Shown piece after piece: positions 9,122-17,039 of a stretch of DNA of 49,003 nucleotides (positions are counted from its first letter, which is position 1; each line of letters begins with the position of its first letter). The notes beneath the pieces are model-generated. The model saw only the letters and a list, made by a program, of their open reading frames with translations, was not told the DNA's origin and made no database searches. The translations under genes and the position numbers were made by a program. Origin of the DNA: an uncultured Pelagibacteraceae bacterium (GTDB taxonomy: Bacteria; Pseudomonadota; Alphaproteobacteria; Pelagibacterales; Pelagibacteraceae); assembly GCA_902525625.1 (NCBI GenBank), contig CABZHM010000008.1, positions 1-49,003 of the forward strand, in the 5' to 3' direction.

Positions 9122-9664
9122 ATGGAAATTTTAAAAGAGTTTTATAATTCAATATCAGTTTTAGATTTGATTTACTCAATAATAACAATATTATCTTTGA
9201 TTAAATGCTATATAAAAGGTTTTGTATTAAGTGTACTGGCTATGGCCAAATGGTTATTAGCATATGTTTTAACTTTAATTATTTTTCCAAGAATTAAACC
9301 TTATGTCAAAGATATTATAGACAATGAATATATTTTAGATATTGCTCTAGGTATAAGTATTTTTATAATAGTAATATTTTTTATCTTATTGATTAATAAA
9401 GGAATTAGCAAAGCTGTTAAATATACGGGGCTTGGAAATTTAGACACAATATTCGGCTTTTTTTTTGGATTCGCAAGATCTTACATAATCGCTGTTTGTA
9501 TATTTTCAGCAGCACATATTGTTTATAATCATGATAAATGGCCGATAAATCATAATAAATCATACATCTTTCCATATTTGAAAAAAGGTAGTAATTATTT
9601 ATTAAAAGAATTTCCAAATGAAAAAACTTATCAAGACTCTAAAGAAAAAATTGAGGAACTTTAA
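9122..9664 (+). CDS. cvpA: CvpA family membrane protein
   Basis: The 180-residue protein has four predicted membrane segments (LIYSIITILSLIKCYIKGF, AKWLLAYVLTLIIF, ILDIALGISIFIIVIFFILL and FFFGFARSYIIAVCIF) and the family signature of a glycine-rich loop before the last helix (GLGNLDTIFGFFFGFARS). CvpA was named for a role in colicin V production in E. coli; its biochemical function is unclear. It sits directly upstream of purF, the classic arrangement. Its 3' end overlaps the purF reading frame by 47 bases if purF starts at 9618. Confidence 0.88.
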   Translation: MEILKEFYNSISVLDLIYSIITILSLIKCYIKGFVLSVLAMAKWLLAYVLTLIIFPRIKPYVKDIIDNEYILDIALGISIFIIVIFFILLINKGISKAVKYTGLGNLDTIFGFFFGFARSYIIAVCIFSAAHIVYNHDKWPINHNKSYIFPYLKKGSNYLLKEFPNEKTYQDSKEKIEEL

Positions 9665-11099
9665 TCCAAAGCTCAAAGAGGAATGTGGAGTATTTGGTAT
9701 AAGTGATAACAAAGATGCTGCAGCTCTAACTGCTTTAGGTTTGCATGCACTTCAACATAGAGGTCAGGAAGGTTGTGGAATAGTATCATTTGATGGATCA
9801 CATTATTTTTCTGAAAAAAGATTTGGTTTAGTTGGAGATAACTTTAATAAAGAAAAGATATTAAATAGATTGAAAGGTAATTACGCGATCGGGCATAATA
9901 GATATAGTACCACTGGTGAAAATACTTTAAGAAATATACAGCCTTTTTTTGCTGATACCAATGCAGGTGGTGTTGGTGTTGCGCACAATGGTAATCTTAC
10001 AAACTCTATTTCATTAAGAAAAAAATTAGTCGATCAAGGTGCTATTTTTTACACAACCTCAGATACTGAGACTATTGTTCAATTGATAGCAAGATCAAAA
10101 AGAAAAAAAACTATTGATAAAATTGTAGACGCGATATTTCAAATCCAAGGAGGTTACTCTTTGGTCATGCTGACTCAGACTTCTTTGATAGGTGTGAGAG
10201 ATCCCTATGGAATAAGACCACTTGTAATTGGTAAACTTAATAATAGTTTTGTTCTTTCATCGGAGACTTGTGCTTTAGATATAATTGGTGCAAAATTTGT
10301 AAGGGAAGTTGAAAATGGAGAAATTGTTTTAATAGAAGATAATAAGATTAAAAGTATTAAACCTTTTCCTCCTAAAAAAATAAGACCATGTGTTTTTGAA
10401 TATATTTACTTTTCAAGACCTGATAGTATTTTGAATGGTAAAAGTGCTTACGAACATCGAAAAAATCTTGGTAAGGAATTGGCTAAAGAAAACAATTTGA
10501 AATCAGATATAGTTGTTTCAGTTCCAGACTCTGGTAATGCCGCAGCTCTTGGTTTTGCTCAATATCTTAATATCAACTTTGAATTAGGACTCACAAGAAA
10601 TCATTATGTTGGTAGAACTTTCATAGAACCACTTCAAAAGATAAGAAGTTTAGGCGTAAAATTAAAATTAAATGCTAATCAATCAACTATTAAAAATAAG
10701 AAAATAATTCTCGTAGATGACTCATTGGTTAGAGGAACCACTTCTCATAAGATAATAAAAATGCTTTATGACGCGGGTGCAAAAGAAGTTCATATGAAAA
10801 TTGCATGTCCTGAAATAAAGTTTCCAGATTTTTATGGAGTCGATACACCTACAAAGAAAGAATTACTCGCGGCAAATAAAACTAATGATGAAATTTGTAA
10901 ATATATTGGTGCTAAAACCTTAACTTTTTTATCAATTGATGGACTATATAGAGCTATAGGTTTTAATAAGAGGAATGATGCTTATCCTCAATTGACAGAC
11001 CATTATTTTACTGGTGATTATCCCGTTAAACCAATTGATGAACTTGGAGATAATAAGATTACACAACTCTCATTGCTAAGTTCAGCATCGAATAATTAA
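9618..11099 (+). CDS. purF: amidophosphoribosyltransferase
   Basis: PurF makes phosphoribosylamine from PRPP and glutamine, the first committed step of purine synthesis. The glutaminase domain starts with the nucleophile Cys23 in EECGVFG after a 22-residue leader that would be removed, and continues with LQHRGQEGCGI, HNGNLTN and the DTET segment. The PRPP-binding loop is IILVDDSLVRGTTS. The Fe-S cysteines of the Bacillus type are mostly lost: CVFEYIYF is kept, but the later positions read FPDFYG and TDHYFTG, as in the E. coli-type enzyme that lacks the cluster. The ATG at 9618 lies inside cvpA; an in-frame TTG at 9651 would give a shorter leader. Confidence 0.95.
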   Translation: MKKLIKTLKKKLRNFNPKLKEECGVFGISDNKDAAALTALGLHALQHRGQEGCGIVSFDGSHYFSEKRFGLVGDNFNKEKILNRLKGNYAIGHNRYSTTGENTLRNIQPFFADTNAGGVGVAHNGNLTNSISLRKKLVDQGAIFYTTSDTETIVQLIARSKRKKTIDKIVDAIFQIQGGYSLVMLTQTSLIGVRDPYGIRPLVIGKLNNSFVLSSETCALDIIGAKFVREVENGEIVLIEDNKIKSIKPFPPKKIRPCVFEYIYFSRPDSILNGKSAYEHRKNLGKELAKENNLKSDIVVSVPDSGNAAALGFAQYLNINFELGLTRNHYVGRTFIEPLQKIRSLGVKLKLNANQSTIKNKKIILVDDSLVRGTTSHKIIKMLYDAGAKEVHMKIACPEIKFPDFYGVDTPTKKELLAANKTNDEICKYIGAKTLTFLSIDGLYRAIGFNKRNDAYPQLTDHYFTGDYPVKPIDELGDNKITQLSLLSSASNN

Positions 11100-11102
11100 T
11101 TT

Positions 11103-11660
11103 ATGAAAAAAGTTAGTTTTACAGAAATGAAAAATGGGACAAAAGATGATTATCTTTTTCTAGATAAAAATGAAAAAAATTATGCTAGTAAAACGGCGGG
11201 TAGAATATTAAAGTTTATGTCAGGTTTAACCAAGACACTAGAAGGTTACCAAATTTCAAGGTTGGAACATTCACTTCAAAGTGCAACTAGAGCATATAAG
11301 AATGGGGAGAGTGAAGAAATGGTTGTAGCTGCGTTATTACATGATATTGGAGATGAACTTGCTCCAATGAATCACTCTGAATATGCTGCTGCAATATTGA
11401 AACCCTATGTGTCAGAGAGAACATATTGGATAGTTGAAAAACATGGAGAATTCCAAATGTTTTATTATGCTCATCATTTAGGTGGAGATAAAAATAAAAG
11501 AGATAAATACAAGGGACATAAATACTACCAAGCAACTATAGACTTTTGTGAGAAATACGATCAAAATTCATTTGACCCCAATTATAAATCTTTTCCACTA
11601 AATTTTTTTAAACCTATGGTTAAGAAAATTTTTTCGAGAAAACCATATTCATTAATTTAA
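11103..11660 (+). CDS. HD-domain protein resembling PhnZ/TmpB-type diiron oxygenases
   Basis: The 185-residue protein has an HD metal-binding core: His56 (RLEHSLQ), His80-Asp81 (ALLHDIGD), His91 (NHSEYAA), His114 (EKHGEF) and a late aspartate (KYDQNSF, about 153). The 24-residue spacing from His56 to His80 and the QxxRLEHSLQSA lead-in resemble the mixed-valent diiron HD oxygenases PhnZ and TmpB, which break C-P bonds, more than phosphohydrolases. Genes of this type are often called only 'HD domain protein'. It begins three bases after purF, so it is likely in the same transcript, but no phosphonate gene is nearby. Substrate unknown; the oxygenase idea is an inference. Confidence 0.75.
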   Translation: MKKVSFTEMKNGTKDDYLFLDKNEKNYASKTAGRILKFMSGLTKTLEGYQISRLEHSLQSATRAYKNGESEEMVVAALLHDIGDELAPMNHSEYAAAILKPYVSERTYWIVEKHGEFQMFYYAHHLGGDKNKRDKYKGHKYYQATIDFCEKYDQNSFDPNYKSFPLNFFKPMVKKIFSRKPYSLI

Positions 11661-11690
11661 ATTTAAAATAAAATATTTATTGAAATTTAC

Positions 11691-12986
11691 ATGATTGATA
11701 CAAAAGATGAGATAATTAAGTATTTTAGTTCAGGTTTTAAAGAATCCAAAAATTTTAAAATAGGAATTGAACATGAAAAATTTTTATTTGATGATAAAAC
11801 TAATAAAAGATTAGATTATCTAAAAATAAAAGAAATGTTTTCAGCTCTTATTGAATTTGGCTGGAACCCAATTGTTGAACAAGATAACATCATTGGTCTT
11901 AATAAAGGTGGAAAAAATATTACTCTAGAACCAGGTAATCAAATAGAGCTATCTGGTGATAAGCTTAATAACATTCATGAGGGTTGTGCAGAATCACAGG
12001 ATTATTTGTTTGAACTAAGACAAGTTACAAAAAAACTTGGAATTAATATTGTCAGTGCTGGTTTCGATCCAATCTCGAAACTTAAGGAAATACCAAATAA
12101 TCCAAAGCAAAGGTATAAATTGATGACCAAGGATATGCCTTTGGGAGGTAGCTTAAGTTTGGATATGATGTATAGAACTTGTGGGACTCAGATAAATTTA
12201 GACTACAGTTCAGAGGAAGATTTTATTAAAAAATTTAAAATTGTTAATTCAATAGTTCCAATCTCAATAGCATTATTTGCTAATTCTTCTATAGTCGAAA
12301 AAAAACAAACAAGATACCTATCTTATCGCTCTAAGGTTTGGCAAAATACCTCGAGGGGAGGATTGCCGAAAATATTTTTCGATGATTTAGATTTTGAGAA
12401 ATATGCTGATTTCATAATCGACTTTCCAATTTTATTTATTCAGGATGGATTAAGATATATTTCTGGCAAAAGTTATAAATTTAGTAATTTTATGAATGGC
12501 GAAATAAATGAAATTAATAATAGACTTCCCTCTCAAAAGGATTTGTCTACTCATTTGAGCACGATATTTACAGAAAATAGATTAAAAAAATATATAGAGG
12601 TAAGGTCTATGGATACTTGCGGATGGGATTGCTTGTGTTCAGGTCCAGCCTTTTTTGTTGGCATACTTTACGGAAATCTGAATGAAATTTATGAATTAGT
12701 CTCCAAGTGGGACAAAGATAAAATCATTAATGCTTATTTAGAAGCACCTCATAAAGGTTTCAATACTCAATTAATGGGTAAAGATCTTTTCTATTGGTCG
12801 TCAACTTTGTTAGATTTATCAAAAAAAGGACTTGAAAAAAGGGACATTCTTAATAAAGGTGGAAGGAATGAAGTTATATTTTTAAGTCATTTAAAAAAAA
12901 TCATCAATAATAGAACAACAAATGCTGATCATATGATAAGTAAATTTTCAAAAAATGAAGATTTAAATGTACTGTATGACAAATAA
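11691..12986 (+). CDS. gshA: glutamate-cysteine ligase (plant/alphaproteobacterial GCS2 type)
   Basis: This enzyme joins glutamate and cysteine with ATP to give gamma-glutamylcysteine, the first and rate-limiting step of glutathione synthesis. The 431-residue length and the motifs GIEHEKFLFD, LEPGNQIELSG, YRTCGTQINLDY and the late EVRSMDTCGWD fit the GCS2 family of alphaproteobacteria and plants rather than the E. coli GshA fold class. gshB overlaps its 3' end, giving a two-gene glutathione operon, followed by an EamA transporter. Confidence 0.92.
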   Translation: MIDTKDEIIKYFSSGFKESKNFKIGIEHEKFLFDDKTNKRLDYLKIKEMFSALIEFGWNPIVEQDNIIGLNKGGKNITLEPGNQIELSGDKLNNIHEGCAESQDYLFELRQVTKKLGINIVSAGFDPISKLKEIPNNPKQRYKLMTKDMPLGGSLSLDMMYRTCGTQINLDYSSEEDFIKKFKIVNSIVPISIALFANSSIVEKKQTRYLSYRSKVWQNTSRGGLPKIFFDDLDFEKYADFIIDFPILFIQDGLRYISGKSYKFSNFMNGEINEINNRLPSQKDLSTHLSTIFTENRLKKYIEVRSMDTCGWDCLCSGPAFFVGILYGNLNEIYELVSKWDKDKIINAYLEAPHKGFNTQLMGKDLFYWSSTLLDLSKKGLEKRDILNKGGRNEVIFLSHLKKIINNRTTNADHMISKFSKNEDLNVLYDK

Positions 12987-13902
12987 AATAGTTGCTATTC
13001 AGGGAAACCATCCAACGAGTCTCAACCCTTTAACAGATACAACTATATTTTTAGCAAATGAAATACAAAAAAAAAATTATGAAATTTTTTATTATGAGCC
13101 AAAAAACTTATCAATAATAAATTCAAAAGTTTTGGCAAATGGTTTTTTTATTAAATTTGAATATAAAAAAAAAAGTTTTTTTAAAATTTTAAAAAGCAAA
13201 AAATTGGATCTTTCTAAATGTAAGTACCTATTAATTAGACAAGACCCTCCTTTTAACCTAGAGTATATTTCATCAACTTTTATTTTAGATACAATTAAGA
13301 ATAAAGTTAAAATTATTAATGATCCAACTTCAATTAGAAATGTTTCTGAAAAACTTTATTCCACTAGCTTTCAAAGATTTATGCCTAAAACAATATTTAC
13401 TCAGGATATTCATAAAATTAAAAGTTTTTTTAATAGAAATAAGAAAATTGTTATAAAACCAATCCACAGTTTCAGCGGCAACGATATTCATCTTATCAGA
13501 ATTTTTAGATCTAAATTTATAGGTAAATTTATAAAAAAACATGGATATGTCATGTGTCAAAAATTTTTACCTAAAATTAAAAATGGCGATAAAAGGGTGT
13601 TTATAATTAATGGCAAGGTATGTGGAGCTATATCTAGAATTCCTAAAAAAGGGTCTTTTTTGAGCAATATGAGTAAAGGCGCTAAGCCAGTGATTATAAA
13701 TTTAACAAGAAATGAAAAAAAAATATCAAATATTGTTGGAAAAGATTTAAAAAAAAAGAATATTTTTTTTGCTGGTATCGACTTTATTGATCAAAAGCTT
13801 AACGGTGATATCAATATTACCTCTCCTACTGGGTTAAAAACTTATTATGATCTTTCAAAAATTAATCTTGCTAAAACTTTTTGGAAAGAGCTTAAAGTGT
13901 GA
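12976..13902 (+). CDS. gshB: glutathione synthetase
   Basis: GshB adds glycine to gamma-glutamylcysteine with ATP. The protein (about 308 residues) has an N-terminal pre-ATP-grasp domain with the RQDPPFNLEYISSTFIL segment, the ATP-grasp motif KIVIKPIHSFSGNDI (usually KPLxGxGGxxI), a CQKFLP segment and a C-terminal FAGIDFIDQKLNGDINITSP that matches the family's AGxDxIxxxLxEINVTSP (quoted in parts). The glycine-rich loop is altered from GGxG to SFSGN. I chose ATG 12976 (MTNKIVAIQ); an ATG at 12967 adds three residues. It overlaps the gshA stop by 11 bases. Confidence 0.88.
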   Translation: MTNKIVAIQGNHPTSLNPLTDTTIFLANEIQKKNYEIFYYEPKNLSIINSKVLANGFFIKFEYKKKSFFKILKSKKLDLSKCKYLLIRQDPPFNLEYISSTFILDTIKNKVKIINDPTSIRNVSEKLYSTSFQRFMPKTIFTQDIHKIKSFFNRNKKIVIKPIHSFSGNDIHLIRIFRSKFIGKFIKKHGYVMCQKFLPKIKNGDKRVFIINGKVCGAISRIPKKGSFLSNMSKGAKPVIINLTRNEKKISNIVGKDLKKKNIFFAGIDFIDQKLNGDINITSPTGLKTYYDLSKINLAKTFWKELKV

Positions 13903-14759
13903 AAAATTTAACTGACCAGCAAAAAGGCTCTTTACTTGCTTTTGTAGCTGTAGTGTTTATCACACCAGATTCATTATTTATAAGACTTTCAAATCTTGAT
14001 ACATGGGGCCTAGTTTTTTATCGAGGTATCATACCTTTTTTTACCGTTTTTTTTTGTATGTTGTTAATTTACAAATTAAATTTTTTTAAGATTCTTTTTA
14101 ACTCTGGTTTTCACGGAATAATTTATATCGCAACTTTTAGTATAACGAATATTACTTTTGTTGTTTCAATTCAAAATACGAATGTTGCAAACACTCTTGT
14201 TATGATCGCTACTGCTCCAATGTTATCTGCAATTCTTAGCGCTATTTTTTTAAAAGAGCCACCTGATCGCAAAACGTTTATTTCTATAATAATAACTTTT
14301 ATTTCAATAGTTTATATTTTTTTCGACTCTATAAAGATTGGAAATTTTTATGGAGATATTTTAGGTTTTGTAACTGCTCTTGGTTTGGCTGTAGGCGCTA
14401 TAACAATTAGATCTGCTAAAACAAAGAACTTAGTGCCTGCAGCTGTAGTAGGTAAATTATTTGTTGCTTCTTTTGCCTTATTTTTTATTGAGAGTTTTAC
14501 ACTTATTGACAAAGATCTATTTATTGTTCCCCTGATGTGTATTTTGTGTGTTGCAATACCATTCGTACTAGTGACTATAGCTCCAAGATTTATACCTGCA
14601 GCTGAAGTTAATCTTTTTTTTCTACTGGAGACTATTATTGGCCCTATTTGGGTCTGGGTTATTATTAATGAGAAACCTAGTGTAGAAACACTCCAGGGTG
14701 GAGCAATTATAATTACTACCATTGCAATACATTCATTTTTAAAATTAAGAAAAAATTAA
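13899..14759 (+). CDS. EamA/DMT-family transporter next to gshAB
   Basis: The 286-residue protein consists of about ten hydrophobic helices in two EamA repeats, for example FVAVVFITPDSLFIRLS at the start and PLMCILCVAIPFVLVTIAP later. The conserved end-of-repeat glutamate-proline signature appears as ANTLVMIATAPMLSAILS and AEVNLFFLLETIIGPIWVW. DMT proteins export or import small metabolites; substrate cannot be read from sequence. It uses a GTG start overlapping the gshB stop by four bases, so it is part of the glutathione operon. A role with thiols, peptides or amino acids is a guess from that context. Confidence 0.85.
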   Translation: MKNLTDQQKGSLLAFVAVVFITPDSLFIRLSNLDTWGLVFYRGIIPFFTVFFCMLLIYKLNFFKILFNSGFHGIIYIATFSITNITFVVSIQNTNVANTLVMIATAPMLSAILSAIFLKEPPDRKTFISIIITFISIVYIFFDSIKIGNFYGDILGFVTALGLAVGAITIRSAKTKNLVPAAVVGKLFVASFALFFIESFTLIDKDLFIVPLMCILCVAIPFVLVTIAPRFIPAAEVNLFFLLETIIGPIWVWVIINEKPSVETLQGGAIIITTIAIHSFLKLRKN

Positions 14760-14815
14760 ACTTGTCACAATTAAGACTTGATTTAATAATACATCGCGAA
14801 TAGTTACAGCTTCTT

Positions 14816-16171
14816 ATGAACAAAGTTTTAAAAAATTCTTGGGCACTATTTTTGGGTATGGGATGTATTATGATGGCCTACGGTTTTCAGGGTTCTCTCT
14901 TAGGAGTAAGAGCAGTGCAAGAAGAATTTAGCTTAACCTCGACTGGTTTCATGATGTCAGGATATTTTGTTGGTTATTTTATAGGTGCAGCAACTATTCC
15001 CAATATTATATCTAGAGTCGGTCATATAAGGGTTTTTGCTGCATTTGCATCATTATCATCTTTGGTTATTTTAATGCACTCGATAATAGTTAATCCTTTA
15101 GTGTGGTTTTTTTTTCGAGTTCTGACTGGGATAAGCATGGTTTGCATCTATACTGTTGCTGAAAGCTGGCTTAACGATAGATCAAGTAACAAAAACAGAG
15201 GAAGTGTATTGTCCATCTACATGGTCATACTTTATGGAACAATGGGAATTGGGATGTTTTTATTAAACTTTAGTAGTCCTCTTAATTTTCAGCCTTTTAT
15301 TCTAGTTTCCGTGATAACATCAGTTGCTCTAATTCCTATTTTGTTAACTAAAAAAAAACCACCTACCTTTAAAAGAATTAAAGTTATGACACTTAAAGAT
15401 CTCTATGAATCATCTCCTTTTGGGATGGTAAGCTCTTTTTTTTATGGAACTATACAGGCAGCACTTTTTACCCTATTAGCTGTGTATGCAACCTCAATGA
15501 ATTTTACAATATTAGAGATTTCGATTGTAACGTTTCTGCTTGCTGTATCTGGAGCTATTTCTCAATTTCCGGTAGGAAAAATATCGGATATGTATGATCG
15601 AAGAAAAGTAATTGTTTTTGCTAGTTTTGGTGCGGCAGCTTTCGCAATTATAACAATTTTAGTTACTAGACAGATGTATTTACCAGGTGAGCTTGCAACA
15701 AGTAAAACCTGGTTCTATATTTTTTTGGTTCTTTTTTCATTTTGTAGTTTGCCAATGTTTTCTTTAATTTTAGCCCATACTAATGATTTCATTCCAAAAG
15801 AAAAATTTGTAGCTGCTGGTGCAGGTCTTCAATTTGTATTTGGTTTGGGAGCGATAAGTGGTCCTTTTTTATGCTCGATATTTATGGATTTAGTTGGTCC
15901 AAATGGTTTTTTTGTTTTTTTATTTTTTTTTCATTCAATAATCGGTTTTTTTGGGATGTACAGAATGAAGGTAAGAAAAACTGTTGAAAACCCTGACTCT
16001 CAGTTTGTAGCAATGCCCCAAACAATTACGCCAGCCGGTATTGAGCTAAATCCATCGACAAAGCATATTGAAGAGCCTTATTCTGATAAGGTTAAGGAGA
16101 TACTTAAAAGAAAAGGTGTAAAATATAAAAAAGAAGAGGAAGAAGTAGAGCCAGATAATCAGCTCAATTAA
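14816..16171 (+). CDS. MFS transporter
   Basis: The 451-residue protein has about twelve membrane segments. The helix 2-3 region (GYFVGYFIGAATIPNIISRVGHIRVF) and the equivalent loop in the second half, QFPVGKISDMYDRRKVIVF, both match the MFS signature (G-x-x-x-D-x-x-x-R-R); they are given here in part as GKISDMYDRRK. A charged, soluble C-terminal tail of about 60 residues follows the last helix, starting near KVRKTVENPD, and ends in EEEEVEPDNQLN. Substrate unknown. It starts 56 bases after the preceding EamA gene and could be in the same unit. Confidence 0.87.
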   Translation: MNKVLKNSWALFLGMGCIMMAYGFQGSLLGVRAVQEEFSLTSTGFMMSGYFVGYFIGAATIPNIISRVGHIRVFAAFASLSSLVILMHSIIVNPLVWFFFRVLTGISMVCIYTVAESWLNDRSSNKNRGSVLSIYMVILYGTMGIGMFLLNFSSPLNFQPFILVSVITSVALIPILLTKKKPPTFKRIKVMTLKDLYESSPFGMVSSFFYGTIQAALFTLLAVYATSMNFTILEISIVTFLLAVSGAISQFPVGKISDMYDRRKVIVFASFGAAAFAIITILVTRQMYLPGELATSKTWFYIFLVLFSFCSLPMFSLILAHTNDFIPKEKFVAAGAGLQFVFGLGAISGPFLCSIFMDLVGPNGFFVFLFFFHSIIGFFGMYRMKVRKTVENPDSQFVAMPQTITPAGIELNPSTKHIEEPYSDKVKEILKRKGVKYKKEEEEVEPDNQLN

Positions 16172-16181
16172 CTATCCCTCG

Positions 16182-16195
16182 CAGGTTGTAACCTG
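16182..16195 (+). terminator. Possible short hairpin after the MFS gene
   Basis: CAGGTTGTAACCTG forms a five to six base-pair stem with a tiny loop, eleven bases after the MFS stop. It is not followed at once by a T-run, so it may be a 3' end stabiliser or chance. The rest of this 106-base gap is AT-rich with no other signal I can support. Confidence 0.25.
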
Positions 16196-16277
16196 GTAAG
16201 CTTTACTTTTAAATAACATTTGTGAAATTTTTTATTGAATAATAATTATTTCTCTAGTGAAATAATGTTTTTATAAA

Positions 16278-17012
16278 ATGAAAACAAAAAAAAAATCACG
16301 AAGTAAAGTAAGTAAAGAGAAGCATGGACTTTCGAAAATTGCTTCTTTCACTACAAAATCTATTACTTCTGCGATATCAAATTATAAAAAAAATAAAGAA
16401 CAAAATAAAATTAGGGCAATAAAATTACAAAAACTTGAGGAAAGAAACTCTTTTTTTAAAGAAAGAAAAGATTTGAAACTTTGGGAAGATAAATTAATTA
16501 AAGAAAATAATAAATTAAAAATAAGTGAAGATGAAATAAGATTAAAAGAAAAAGAAATAAAATTAAAAGATGAAAAACTAAAAATTGAGAGCGAAAGATT
16601 AGTTAGAAAAGACGAAGAATTAGTTCTAGCAGCAAAAGAGTTAAGGGAAAAAGAAAAACAATTAAAAGTAAGAGAAGAAGAACAAAATAGAAAAGATATT
16701 GACTTAAAAGTTAGAGAAAACGAATTACATCAAAGAGATCTTAAAGAACAAAGGCGTAAAAATAGAGAATTAAAAAAATTAAAAGAAGAGGAGGATAAAG
16801 AGAAAGAAGTTGAATATATAAAAATTAGAGAGTGGGAGGACAAATTCGATAGAGAAAAAAAACTTAACGAACAAGAGGAAATGAAAAGAGAACAAAAATT
16901 ATTACAAAAAGAGATGGAAAGACGTGCTAAATTTGAGAATATAAATGATAATAATGAAAGTTCTTTAAGCCAGTTGGAAAAATTTAATATCGACAAATCG
17001 AAAGAAAACTAA
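16278..17012 (+). CDS. Charged long-helix protein with a heptad leucine stripe
   Basis: I do not recognise this 244-residue protein. Three parts are visible: a strongly basic, Lys/Ser-rich N-terminus (residues 1-50), a long helix-favouring middle (about 50-220) made mostly of K, E, R, D and L, and a short Asn/Ser-rich tail. From residue 66 to 150 a Leu or Ile recurs every seven residues at 12 of 13 positions (Q136 is the exception). There is no signal peptide, no membrane helix and no cysteine. It could be a coiled coil or a single stable helix; the basic end could bind nucleic acid or membrane. The coding strand is extremely purine-rich. No function is proposed. Confidence 0.75.
   Translation: MKTKKKSRSKVSKEKHGLSKIASFTTKSITSAISNYKKNKEQNKIRAIKLQKLEERNSFFKERKDLKLWEDKLIKENNKLKISEDEIRLKEKEIKLKDEKLKIESERLVRKDEELVLAAKELREKEKQLKVREEEQNRKDIDLKVRENELHQRDLKEQRRKNRELKKLKEEEDKEKEVEYIKIREWEDKFDREKKLNEQEEMKREQKLLQKEMERRAKFENINDNNESSLSQLEKFNIDKSKEN
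16473..16745 (+). repeat. Thirteen degenerate heptad repeats in the charged helix protein
   Basis: Each 21-base unit encodes seven residues of the form L-K-[LIV]-x-E-x-[KE], for example LKLWEDK, IRLKEKE, IKLKDEK, LKVREEE and LKVRENE. Leu/Ile positions are 66, 73, 80, 87, 94, 101, 108, 115, 122, 129, 143 and 150. The units are diverged at DNA level, so the repeat is kept at protein level. Confidence 0.8.
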
Positions 17013-17015
17013 CAA

Positions 17016-17039
17016 AAAGCTCAATTTCCTTATTGCTTT
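17016..17039. terminator. Possible shared hairpin between convergent genes
   Basis: AAAGC-TC-AAT and ATTGCTTT can form a stem of eight pairs with a two-base bulge, spanning the 17-base gap between the charged helix gene and the convergent amidinotransferase gene and including the latter's stop. It could end transcription from both sides, but it is weak and lacks clear T-runs. Confidence 0.25.

Noticed and set aside
16473-16745. Tandem DNA repeat or recent expansion
   Set aside because: The 21-base units differ in sequence; the periodicity is in the protein only.
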